Assembly (NCBI RefSeq): GCF_900090145.1
Contig: NZ_FMHI01000017.1
Span: 1-64,000 of the forward strand
From: Streptomyces sp. WMMB 322
GTDB lineage: Bacteria; Actinomycetota; Actinomycetes; Streptomycetales; Streptomycetaceae
Direction: 5' to 3'
DNA length: 64,000 nucleotides
The position numbers and the translations under genes were made by a program. Shown piece by piece: positions 49,492 to 56,940 of this stretch. The notes beneath the pieces are model-generated. The model saw nothing but the letters and a program-made list of their open reading frames with translations. It was not told the origin of the DNA and made no database searches. Position 1 is the first letter of the stretch; every line of letters begins with the position of its first letter.

Positions 49492-50436
49492 ATGCAGCAG
49501 GAACCGGCCGGCAGGGTCGCGGACGCCGTCGGCGACGTCTCGGCACGCGTACGGCAGGTGATCGGCCAAGCCGGTTGCAGCCAGCGGGAGTTCGCGCGGC
49601 GGATCGTCATGGACCCCTCGAAGCTCTCCCGCTCCCTGGGCGGCAGCCGCCGCTTCACCGTCGCGGAACTGGCACGCATCGCCGACGCGGGCAACGTGGA
49701 CGCCGCGTGGCTGCTGGGTTCGGGTGCGGGCGGTGCAGGAGCACGCACCGGCTCGGGGCGGAGCGACGGCCACGGGGGCGACAGCACCGTCCACGCGGCG
49801 CCCGCAGGTGGCAGGCCGCTGCAGATCGTCCGCGAGACGGTGCGTCTCGTCGCCGAATCCGGCTTCCACGCCGTCCGCGTCTCCGACATCGCCGAGGCCT
49901 GTGAGACGAGCACCGCAGCCATCCACTACCACTTCCCCGGCCGTGCCGATCTGCTCGAGGCCGCCATCCGCTGGTGCATGGACGAGGACACGGCTCGCCG
50001 TGCCGCCCGCACCGCCGAAGCCGGCGACGCGGCGGACGAACTCCGCCAGTTGATCGAACTGCAGATCCCCTCCAGCGCGCAGCAGCGCCGGCAGTGGCTG
50101 GTCTGGCTCGACCTGTGGGCGGAGGCGGCCCGTTCGACCGCCGTGGGGCAGCTGCACGTCGACTACTACCGGCAGTGGCGCACGACCGTCGCCGACGTGA
50201 TCCGACGCGGCATCGCGCAGGGCGTGTTCCGCGAAGTGGACCCGGAGTCCGCAGCCCTGCACCTCACCGCGCTCATCGACGGTCTCGCCGCCCAGGCACT
50301 GGCCACGGCCCCTTCCCCGGGGGATTCCGGCCAGAGCGACGGCGTGGCCTCCGGCCAGGGGAACGGCGTCGAGACCATGCGGGCCGTACTCCTCGCCCAC
50401 GTCGGGACGGAGCTCGCCGCGAAGCCCGCCCCGTAG
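49492..50436 (+). CDS. XRE-TetR fusion transcriptional regulator
   Basis: 314-aa regulator with two DNA-binding modules. An XRE-type HTH at about 15-77 ([33 protein letters not shown]) is followed by a Gly/Ser linker and a complete TetR domain at about 107-165 ([37 protein letters not shown]). A TetR_C ligand domain comes last. ATG 49492 is used; GTG 49483 and TTG 49456 are alternatives, but TTG overlaps the operator. No ribosome site is evident. It is followed by, and probably controls, the carnitine-type operon. Two HTH domains in one TetR protein are unusual. Confidence 0.85.
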   Translation: MQQEPAGRVADAVGDVSARVRQVIGQAGCSQREFARRIVMDPSKLSRSLGGSRRFTVAELARIADAGNVDAAWLLGSGAGGAGARTGSGRSDGHGGDSTVHAAPAGGRPLQIVRETVRLVAESGFHAVRVSDIAEACETSTAAIHYHFPGRADLLEAAIRWCMDEDTARRAARTAEAGDAADELRQLIELQIPSSAQQRRQWLVWLDLWAEAARSTAVGQLHVDYYRQWRTTVADVIRRGIAQGVFREVDPESAALHLTALIDGLAAQALATAPSPGDSGQSDGVASGQGNGVETMRAVLLAHVGTELAAKPAP

Positions 50437-50463
50437 CCGGGGCACCGCACCCGCAACGAGCGT

Positions 50464-50545
50464 CCGTAACGAGCCCCCATACCGAATACCGAGTCCCGGT
50501 CCCCAGTCCCCGTACCGAGCCCCCGTACAGAGTCCCAGTCCCGTC
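50464..50545. repeat. Degenerate short repeats ahead of the BKACE gene
   Basis: Several imperfect copies of CCGTACCGAGCCCC and CCGAGTCCCGGT-like phrases, the clearest at 50464-50478 and 50510-50524. They fill the gap between the regulator and the BKACE gene. Confidence 0.6.
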
Positions 50546-50569
50546 AGGTCCCAGCAGCGGAGGAAGACC

Positions 50570-51463
50570 ATGCCCATGAACGACTCCGTCATCATCACGT
50601 GCGCGCTCACCGGCGCCGGCGACACCGTCGGCCGCAGTCCGCACGTCCCCGTGACTCCCGAGCAGATCGCACGCTCCGCCGTCGAGGCCGCGGAGGCGGG
50701 CGCCGCGGTGGTGCACATCCACGTGCGCGACCCCGAGACCGGCGCGGGCGCCCGCGACCCCCGCCTCTACCGGGAGGTCGTGGAGCGGATCAAGGAGACC
50801 GGCACCGACGTCGTCATCAACCTGACGGCGGGCATGGGCGGCGACCTCGTCATCGACCCCGAGAACCCGCTGACACACCTGCCCGGCACCGACCTCGTCA
50901 GCGGCGTCGAACGGCTGCCGCACGTCGAGGACCTGCTCCCCGACATCTGCACCCTCGACTGCGGCTCGCTCAACTTCGGCGAGGGCAGCAACCTCTACGT
51001 CTCCACGCCGGACATGCTGCGCGCGGGCGCCAAGCGCATCCAGGAGCTGGGCGTGCGGCCGGAGCTGGAGATCTTCGACACGGGCCAGCTGTGGTTCGCC
51101 AAGCAGCTTCTGGCGGAGGGACTGCTGGACGACCCGACCGTCTTCCAGCTGTGCATGGGCATCCCGTGGGGCGCACCGGCGGAGCCCGGCGTGCTGAAGT
51201 CGATGGTCGACATGCTGCCGGAGGGCGCGCAGTGGGCCAGCTTCGCGCTCGGGCGGATGCAGATGCCGTGGGCGGCGCAGTCGATCCTGTTCGGCGGCAA
51301 CGTACGTGTCGGCCTGGAGGACAACCTCTACCTCAGCAGGGGAGTCAAGGCGACCAACGGCCAACTCGTCGAGCGTGCGGTGCAGATCACCGAGCTGCTG
51401 GGCGCGCAGGTCGCCACGCCGGACCAGGCCCGCGAACGGCTCGGGCTGAAGCCCCGCGCCTGA
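50570..51463 (+). CDS. BKACE-family beta-keto acid cleavage enzyme (probable 3-dehydrocarnitine cleavage)
   Basis: 297-aa DUF849/BKACE enzyme: Zn-dependent condensation of a beta-keto acid with acetyl-CoA, giving acetoacetate plus a new CoA ester. Zn ligands HIHVRD and the Glu of VGLEDN are present, plus the first-strand [11 protein letters not shown] and LTAGMGG. In bacterial carnitine degradation this enzyme converts 3-dehydrocarnitine to betainyl-CoA; the neighbouring dehydrogenase and thioesterase make that the best reading. ATG 50570 follows GGAGGAAG; an in-frame ATG at 50576 is possible. 3-Keto-5-aminohexanoate cleavage is the main alternative. Confidence 0.85.
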   Translation: MPMNDSVIITCALTGAGDTVGRSPHVPVTPEQIARSAVEAAEAGAAVVHIHVRDPETGAGARDPRLYREVVERIKETGTDVVINLTAGMGGDLVIDPENPLTHLPGTDLVSGVERLPHVEDLLPDICTLDCGSLNFGEGSNLYVSTPDMLRAGAKRIQELGVRPELEIFDTGQLWFAKQLLAEGLLDDPTVFQLCMGIPWGAPAEPGVLKSMVDMLPEGAQWASFALGRMQMPWAAQSILFGGNVRVGLEDNLYLSRGVKATNGQLVERAVQITELLGAQVATPDQARERLGLKPRA

Positions 51464-51707
51464 GCTGCCCCGGCGACGCGCGGCTGCCGCGCCGGGAGCA
51501 CAACTCCCGGTTTCAGGACGGACGTTCGACCGACCGGAGCAACTTCCGGGCCCAGTACCGCCGTTCGGCTCCCGGAGCACCAAGCCAACCCCCGTTCCCG
51601 GGACCGGCGTTCGGCCCCGTCGGCGCCGGCTGCTCCGTCCCCAAGCCTCCTCTCCCCCCTTCCCACAGCGGACTTCCCGCAGCAGAGACCGTGAGGACAC
51701 CACCACC

Positions 51708-52697
51708 ATGACCGCACCCTCCCCCGGCGCGTTCGCCGCCGCCTGCCCGCCCGAGGCCGTGCGCCGCGTCGCCTGCGTCGGTGCCGGCGTGATCGGCGGC
51801 GGCTGGGCGGCGCACTTCCTGGCCCGTGGCTACGACGTCACCGCCTGGGATCCGGCGCCCGACGCCGGAGAGAAGCTCCGCCGCCTCGTCGACGCCGCCT
51901 GGCCCGCCCTGGAGCAGCTCGGCCTCTCCGAATGCGCGTCCCCGGCACGGCTGACCGTCGTGCCCGGACTCCGGGACGCCGTCGCCGACGCCGATTTCGT
52001 GCAGGAGAGCGCACCGGAGAAGCTGGAGCTCAAGCGCTCGCTGCTGGCGGAACTGGACGCCGCCGCCCGGCCGGGCGTCGTCATCGCCTCCTCCACCTCC
52101 GGCTATCCCATGACCGACATGCAGGGCGAGGCCGCGGACCCGGGGCGGCTGCTGGTCGGCCACCCCTTCAATCCGCCGTATCTCATCCCGCTCGTCGAGG
52201 TCGTCGGCGGCGAGTCGACCGACCCGGGCGCCGTCGAGTGGGCGTCGCGTTTCTACGAGCTGGCGGGCAAGTCCGTCATCACGATGGACCGCGAACTGCC
52301 GGGCTTCATCGCCAACCGCCTCCAGGAGGCGCTGTGGCGCGAGGCGCTGCACATGGTCGCCAACGGCGAGGCGTCCGTGCGCGACATCGACGCCTCGATC
52401 ACCGAAGGCCCAGGGCTGCGCTGGGCGTTCATGGGGCCCTGCCTCACGTTCGCGCTCGCGGGCGGTGAGGGCGGGATGGCCCACATGCTGGACCACTTCG
52501 GTCCGTCGCTGAAGTCGCCATGGACGAGGCTGGAGGCACCGGAGCTCGACGCGCCGCTGCGTGATGCCATGGTCGAGGGCTGCGAGGAGGCGGCCGAAGG
52601 CCGCTCCATCGCCCAGCTCGTCGCAGAGCGCGACCAGGGAGTCATCGACGTGCTCCGGGCGACGGGCCGCCTGCCGCAGGGCAACGGCGGGCACTAG
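51708..52697 (+). CDS. L-carnitine dehydrogenase (3-hydroxyacyl-CoA dehydrogenase fold)
   Basis: 329-aa NAD-dependent dehydrogenase. It has Rossmann motif GAGVIGGGWAAHF, Asp after the second strand (WDPAPD) giving NAD preference, FVQESAPEKLELK, SSTSGYPMTDMQ and the catalytic HPFNPPYLIPLVEVVGG. The short form without a CoA-binding extension, together with BKACE and thioesterase neighbours, suggests L-carnitine 3-dehydrogenase rather than fatty-acid oxidation. It is preceded by 244 bp without a gene and followed closely by the thioesterase gene. Confidence 0.83.
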   Translation: MTAPSPGAFAAACPPEAVRRVACVGAGVIGGGWAAHFLARGYDVTAWDPAPDAGEKLRRLVDAAWPALEQLGLSECASPARLTVVPGLRDAVADADFVQESAPEKLELKRSLLAELDAAARPGVVIASSTSGYPMTDMQGEAADPGRLLVGHPFNPPYLIPLVEVVGGESTDPGAVEWASRFYELAGKSVITMDRELPGFIANRLQEALWREALHMVANGEASVRDIDASITEGPGLRWAFMGPCLTFALAGGEGGMAHMLDHFGPSLKSPWTRLEAPELDAPLRDAMVEGCEEAAEGRSIAQLVAERDQGVIDVLRATGRLPQGNGGH

Positions 52698-52732
52698 GAC
52701 CGAGGAGAAGCGACAGCCGAGGGAGAGAGCAC

Positions 52733-53422
52733 GTGAGCACCGATCAGGGCGAGACGACGGAGGCGCAGGCAGCGGCCCGGAGCGGGCCGCCGGCCGGGCA
52801 GCCGGACGAGGGGGCCGCGACCGCACCGGTTCCGGGCGCCGATTCCGGCTTCGGTTCCGGTTCCGGTTCCGATACCGATTCCGGTTCCGGTCCCGATACC
52901 GATTCCGGCTTCGGTTCCGTACACGGCGGACCGATCCCGGATCACACGGCGACGGTGCGTCCGGAGTGGATCGACTACAACGGCCACATGAACGAGGCGT
53001 TCTACGTGCTCGTCTTCGGGCACGCCACGGACGCCATGATGATCGAGACCGGCATGGGCCAGCAGTACCGCGGGGAGAGCGGATGCTCCCTGTACACCGC
53101 GGAGGCCCACGTCCGCTATCTGCGCGAGGTCACCGAGGGCACCGAACTCACCGTGCGGACACGGATTCTGGGCGTCGACGCGAAGAAGGTGCGGCTCGTG
53201 CTGGAGATGCGCGCCGCGGACCGGGCGGAACCCGTGGCGACCTCCGAGCTGCTGATGATCCACGTCGACCAGGCGGCGGGCCGCGCCGCGCCCTTCCCCG
53301 ACGCGGTACGTGAACGCTTCGAGTCGCTGACGGAGAAGGAGCCGGAGTGGGCCGGACGCTCCATCGGCCCCGTGCCCAGGACTCAACCCGGGCGCAAGGC
53401 CCAACCCGGGCCCAAGTCGTAG
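52733..53422 (+). CDS. Acyl-CoA thioesterase, probable betainyl-CoA thioesterase
   Basis: 229-aa hot-dog protein. The 4HBT domain (about 75-190) starts VRPEWIDYNGHMNEAFYVLVFGHATDA, with the active-site D-x-N-G-H-M pattern, and continues SLYTAEAHVRYLREV. It probably hydrolyses betainyl-CoA to glycine betaine and CoA. In some bacteria this domain is fused to carnitine dehydrogenase; here it is a separate gene 35 bp after it. The first 65 residues are disordered, and include a hexanucleotide-repeat-encoded Gly/Ser/Asp stretch (about 38-62). GTG 52733 follows GGGAGAG. Confidence 0.83.
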   Translation: MSTDQGETTEAQAAARSGPPAGQPDEGAATAPVPGADSGFGSGSGSDTDSGSGPDTDSGFGSVHGGPIPDHTATVRPEWIDYNGHMNEAFYVLVFGHATDAMMIETGMGQQYRGESGCSLYTAEAHVRYLREVTEGTELTVRTRILGVDAKKVRLVLEMRAADRAEPVATSELLMIHVDQAAGRAAPFPDAVRERFESLTEKEPEWAGRSIGPVPRTQPGRKAQPGPKS

Positions 53423-53771
53423 CTCCTGGGCGCCGGTCACGACTCCGGCGCCCCGCCTCGGGGCAGGGCGCGGCGGTCCCCTGCCCACGGGGCAGGTGCG
53501 TCGCTGCACGGCGTCCCACATGTGCGTCCGCATCGCGGGCGTGCGTTGACGTCACCGAGCCGCCGCACACAGAATACGGTCATGATCCTCCGCACCCGTA
53601 CCGCCGCCCTCGGACGCTTCTGCGTGCCGTGGCGGCGCGGGTGTGAGCGGTCCGGTCGATAGCGCTTCCGCCTCGCGCACGCACGCGTGGCAGCGCATGC
53701 ACGCGTGGCACAAGCGGGCGTGCGCACGCCGACTTCCCCCGCGGACCGCCGACTTCGAAGGATCACCACCC
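53423..53771. other. Intergenic region before the TauD gene
   Basis: 349 bp. It contains a good promoter (53546-53575), and a 12-bp repeat GCACGCGTGGCA at 53681-53692 and 53699-53710 (18 bp apart) in the leader. No gene is supported; an in-frame ATG at 53643 has no ribosome site. Confidence 0.6.
53546..53575 (+). promoter_or_regulatory. Promoter of the TauD gene
   Basis: TTGACG (53546-53551), 18-bp spacer, CAGAAT (53570-53575): close to the vegetative consensus. The leader would be about 190 bases. It gives the dioxygenase gene its own transcript, separate from the carnitine genes. Confidence 0.65.
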
Positions 53772-54707
53772 ATGACCGTCACCTCCTCACCCACCCCTGT
53801 CCTGCGTGACGCCCGCGTCCCCGCCGACGGCATGTACGAGGGCCGCCGCACGCTGCACCGTCTGCCGGAGGGCACTGACGACCTGCCCTACGAGCTCTTC
53901 GAACTCGTGCCGCAGGGCCGCATCATCGGCGCCGAGGTCCGGGGCGTCGACCTTTCCCTGCCGCTCACGCCCGAGCTGCGCAAGGAGCTGAACAGGGCTC
54001 TCCTGGAGTGGAAGGTGCTCTTCTTCCGCGGCCAGGGCCTCAGTTCACAGCAGCAGCGCGAGTTCGCCGCGAACTGGGGCGAACTGGAGACCAACCCGCT
54101 GCTGGCGCGCGGCTCCTCCGCCGAGGTCGTCCGGTTCGAGAAGGGCGGCAACGGCGCGCCGACCTTCGAGAACGTCTGGCACGCGGACGTCACCTTCCGC
54201 GAACGGCCCGCTCTCGGCGCCGTGCTGCAGCTCCACGAGGTGCCGCCCGTCGGCGGCGACACCATGTGGGCGGACATGGCCGCCGCGTACGACAACCTCC
54301 CCGACACGGTGAAGGCACGCATCGACGGTGCGACTGCCGTGCACGACTTCATCCCGGGATTCGCCCGCTTCTACGGCCCGGAGAAGCTGGTCCCGATGCA
54401 GGAGCAGTTCCCGCCCGTCGAACACCCCGTTGTGCGCAGGCACCCCGAGACCGGCCGCCGGATGCTCTTCGTCAACACCTCGTTTACGACACACATCGTG
54501 GGCATGGACCGCGACGAGAGCGACCGTCTGCTCAGCTTCCTCGTCCGGCAGGCGCACGTGCCGGAGTACCAGGTGCGCTTCCGCTGGCAGGCGGGCGACA
54601 TCGCCTTCTGGGACAACCGCGCGACGCAGCACTACGCGGTCGACGACTACGCGCCGCACCGCAGGGTCGCGGAACGCGTCGCGATCGCCGGCGACCGGCC
54701 GTTCTGA
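53772..54707 (+). CDS. TauD/TfdA-family 2-oxoglutarate-dependent dioxygenase
   Basis: 311-aa non-heme iron dioxygenase. Iron ligands H-x-D in NVWHADVTFRE and the distal His in NRATQHYAVDDY; the 2-oxoglutarate Arg is in HRRVAERV. GAEVRGVDLSLPL and LLEWKVLFFRGQ are typical of the family. ATG 53772 has AAGGA upstream. The substrate is unknown. Next to a carnitine-type operon a gamma-butyrobetaine hydroxylase role is tempting, but the usual N-terminal zinc domain is absent, so a taurine- or alkyl-compound-type substrate is equally likely. Confidence 0.88.
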   Translation: MTVTSSPTPVLRDARVPADGMYEGRRTLHRLPEGTDDLPYELFELVPQGRIIGAEVRGVDLSLPLTPELRKELNRALLEWKVLFFRGQGLSSQQQREFAANWGELETNPLLARGSSAEVVRFEKGGNGAPTFENVWHADVTFRERPALGAVLQLHEVPPVGGDTMWADMAAAYDNLPDTVKARIDGATAVHDFIPGFARFYGPEKLVPMQEQFPPVEHPVVRRHPETGRRMLFVNTSFTTHIVGMDRDESDRLLSFLVRQAHVPEYQVRFRWQAGDIAFWDNRATQHYAVDDYAPHRRVAERVAIAGDRPF

Positions 54708-54719
54708 CCGCCGGGGCCT

Positions 54720-54756
54720 CGAAGTGCCGTCCGGCCTGCGGCTGGACGGCACTTCG
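54720..54756 (+). terminator. Terminator of the TauD gene
   Basis: Perfect 13-bp stem (54720-54732 with 54744-54756), 11-base loop, 12 bp after the stop codon. Confidence 0.9.
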
Positions 54757-54854
54757 GGACACTCCTGCCGCTTCGTCCTCCCGTGACGTGACCGCCCGCG
54801 GGAGTACAACGTTGTCTCATGCGTGCGCACTTACTACGCGACCCCTTCCCGAGA

Positions 54855-54870
54855 TACTGACGGGTCAGTA
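54855..54870. promoter_or_regulatory. TetR-type operator upstream of the lipase
   Basis: Perfect 16-bp palindrome TACTGAC-GG-GTCAGTA, 48 bp before the lipase ATG. Its form (two half-sites separated by two bases) is typical of TetR-family sites. Confidence 0.6.
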
Positions 54871-54918
54871 CGTTCCATCCCAACGAGCCCAGCTCTTCGA
54901 ATCGTTGGGAGACCCCCC

Positions 54919-56163
54919 ATGCAGATCCCCATCCGAAGAAGAGGCCCTCGTACCGGAGGAGCCAGAATCAGAGCGGTCATCGCGGCAACGGCGGTGACCG
55001 CTCTGTGCGTTTCGGGCGGCGCCGCCGCTCCCGCCGCCGCGGCGACGGGTGACGCGTCAGCCGCCGCACCGCACGGCGCCGCGGCGGCCGGACAGCCCGG
55101 TGACGTCGTCAGCGCCGAACCGAGCGAGTTCCAGGTCTTCCCGGGCGTACCGGTCCCCACGCACGCCTGGACGATCCAGTACAACTCGACCGACGCGAAA
55201 GGGAAGTCCAACACCGTCTCCGGCACCGTCCTGATCCCCAAGGACAACCGGGAGGGCCCGCGTCCCCTGCTGACCTACGCGGTGGGCACCGTCGGGATCG
55301 CCGACCAGTGCGCGCCGTCCGTGAACTTCCCGGTGGGCAAGACCAAGGAAGCCCCGCTGATCGAGGGGGCGTTGCTGCGCGGCTGGGCCGTCGCCGTCAC
55401 CGACTACGAGGGGCTGGGCACACCGGGCACGCACACCTACACCGTCGGCCGGGCCGCCGGCACCGCGGTGCTGGACGCGGCACGCGCGGCGCAGCGGCTG
55501 CCCGAGGCACAGGAGAAGGGCGTCACGCAGGACTCGCCCGTCGGCATCATGGGCTACTCGCAGGGCGGGCAGGCCAGCGGCTGGGCGGCGGAACTCGCCT
55601 CCTCCTACGCCCCCGAGCTGAAGGTCAAGGGCACCGCGAGCGGCGGCGTCCCGGCGGATCTGCCGAAGGTCGCTGAGTACAACGACGGCGACGAGGACGC
55701 CGGGCTGGTGCTGATGTCGGCCATCGGCCACGACGCCGCGTACCCCGAACTCGGTCTGGACGGCTACCTCAACGACGAGGGCAGGCGGATCACCGGGATC
55801 ATGAAGGAGGGCTGTCTCGCCGAGGCGCAGGAGGCCGGCGCGAACAAGTCGGTGGAGGACGTCACCACCAAGGACCCCAATCAGGAACCGGACTGGCAGC
55901 AGCGCCTCGCCGAGGACAAGCTGGGCACGAAGGCACCGGGTGCGCCCGTGTACCTCTACCACGGTGAGGCCGACGAGATCATTCCGTACGACGTCGGGAA
56001 ACAGCTGCGCGCCGACTGGTGCGCCGAGGGCAACACCGTCGAGTGGACGAGCTTCCCGCTGTCCCCGCACGCGGCCACGGCGGTCCTCGCCTCGATCCCG
56101 GCGATGAACTGGCTCTCCGACCGCTTCAAGGACGAGCCCACGCAGGGCGACTGCGGCGGCTGA
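54919..56163 (+). CDS. Secreted lipase (LIP family)
   Basis: 414-aa exported alpha/beta hydrolase. Signal peptide: RRR/RTGGARIR basic region then IAATAVTALCVSGGAAAP, cleavage near AAA-AT. Catalytic nucleophile in IMGYSQGGQASG (G-x-S-x-G), Asp in YLYHGEADEIIPY, His in SPHAATAV. LIP-family spacing and length are standard; acts outside the cell on acylglycerols or related esters. ATG 54919 has GGGAGA upstream; a longer frame reaches back through the operator and is rejected. Probably repressed through the palindrome at 54855. Confidence 0.9.
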   Translation: MQIPIRRRGPRTGGARIRAVIAATAVTALCVSGGAAAPAAAATGDASAAAPHGAAAAGQPGDVVSAEPSEFQVFPGVPVPTHAWTIQYNSTDAKGKSNTVSGTVLIPKDNREGPRPLLTYAVGTVGIADQCAPSVNFPVGKTKEAPLIEGALLRGWAVAVTDYEGLGTPGTHTYTVGRAAGTAVLDAARAAQRLPEAQEKGVTQDSPVGIMGYSQGGQASGWAAELASSYAPELKVKGTASGGVPADLPKVAEYNDGDEDAGLVLMSAIGHDAAYPELGLDGYLNDEGRRITGIMKEGCLAEAQEAGANKSVEDVTTKDPNQEPDWQQRLAEDKLGTKAPGAPVYLYHGEADEIIPYDVGKQLRADWCAEGNTVEWTSFPLSPHAATAVLASIPAMNWLSDRFKDEPTQGDCGG

Positions 56164-56226
56164 GCCCGCCCCAAGCCCTCCGGGCAGGGATCGCCGCCGA
56201 CGCGGAGCACCGCCCGGGAGGGATCT

Positions 56227-56270
56227 CCGGCCCCGCCGGCCTGCGCGCGAGCGCACGTCAGCGGGGCCGG
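56227..56270. terminator. Possible convergent terminator
   Basis: 10-bp perfect stem (56227-56236 with 56261-56270) with a long 24-base loop. It overlaps the end of the ASCH gene, between it and the lipase gene. Confidence 0.4.
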
Positions 56271-56725
56271 TAGCCGGGGATTCCCTCGATGAGGCGGAAG
56301 CGCTCCAGGACGACCTCGGTCGCGTCGTCGACGGTGAACTCCGGGTCGCCGAGCGCCGTGCGCATCTCGGGGCTGTGCCAGAACTCCTCGTGGGCCGAAC
56401 GCCAGGAGGCCAGGGACTCGTGGCCCTCCCCCTCGTCGCGTGCGTGCGCGAGGTCCACCTCCGACAGCGCGACGACGCGGACATCCGTGATCTCGACGAC
56501 GCCGACGGGAGTCGCGGCCGAGTCGATCACGACGGCCCGGGAGCCGGCCTCGGGCAGCGGCTCGCCGTCGTGCCGGTACTCGCGCAGCAGGCTCGTGGTC
56601 GCGGTCTTGCGGCCCTGGAGTACGGCGGCGACGAGTTCTTCACGCAGCGGCCCCGGGAAGCCGAATTCGACGCGCGGCAGCGAGGCGTGCTCCTGGGAGA
56701 GCGCGGATTCCGATGAGGAGGTCAT
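56258..56725 (-). CDS. ASCH-domain protein
   Basis: 155-aa ASCH (PUA-like) domain protein. Markers: FGFPGPLREELVAAVLQGRKTATTSL (K-T-x-T loop), AVVIDSAATPVGVVEITDVRVVALSEV, and DEGEGHESLASWRSAHEEFW. Such proteins bind RNA or hydrolyse modified nucleosides; the YqfB branch acts on N4-acetylcytidine. Function here is not assigned beyond the domain. ATG 56725; it lies downstream of a tandem-repeat block and the acyl-CoA synthetase gene on the same strand. Confidence 0.85.
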   Translation of the reverse strand: MTSSSESALSQEHASLPRVEFGFPGPLREELVAAVLQGRKTATTSLLREYRHDGEPLPEAGSRAVVIDSAATPVGVVEITDVRVVALSEVDLAHARDEGEGHESLASWRSAHEEFWHSPEMRTALGDPEFTVDDATEVVLERFRLIEGIPGYRPR

Positions 56726-56822
56726 GCACTCACCCTAGGTGTGCTGTTCGGCACGTCGGCGACGGGCGCGGGCGACGGGAGCGGCCTCAGGCGCCGCACC
56801 GCAGTGCCGCGGGTGCGGCCCC

Positions 56823-56906
56823 GTCCGTACGAACGCGAGGCCCCGTCCGTACGAACGCGGGGACCCGTCCGTACGAACGCAGGGACCCGTCCGTACGAAC
56901 GCGGGT
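56823..56906. repeat. Tandem 22-bp repeat, nearly four units
   Basis: Units start at 56823, 56845, 56867 and 56889, each beginning GTCCGTACGAACGCGRGG with minor changes at the 3' end. Each holds the palindrome CGTACG. The 22-bp period is close to two DNA helical turns, so the palindromes lie on one face. It lies between the acyl-CoA synthetase stop and the ASCH gene start. Confidence 0.95.
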
Positions 56907-56940
56907 ACGCGGCCGGGCCGAGTGCCGGCGCCGGCCCGCG

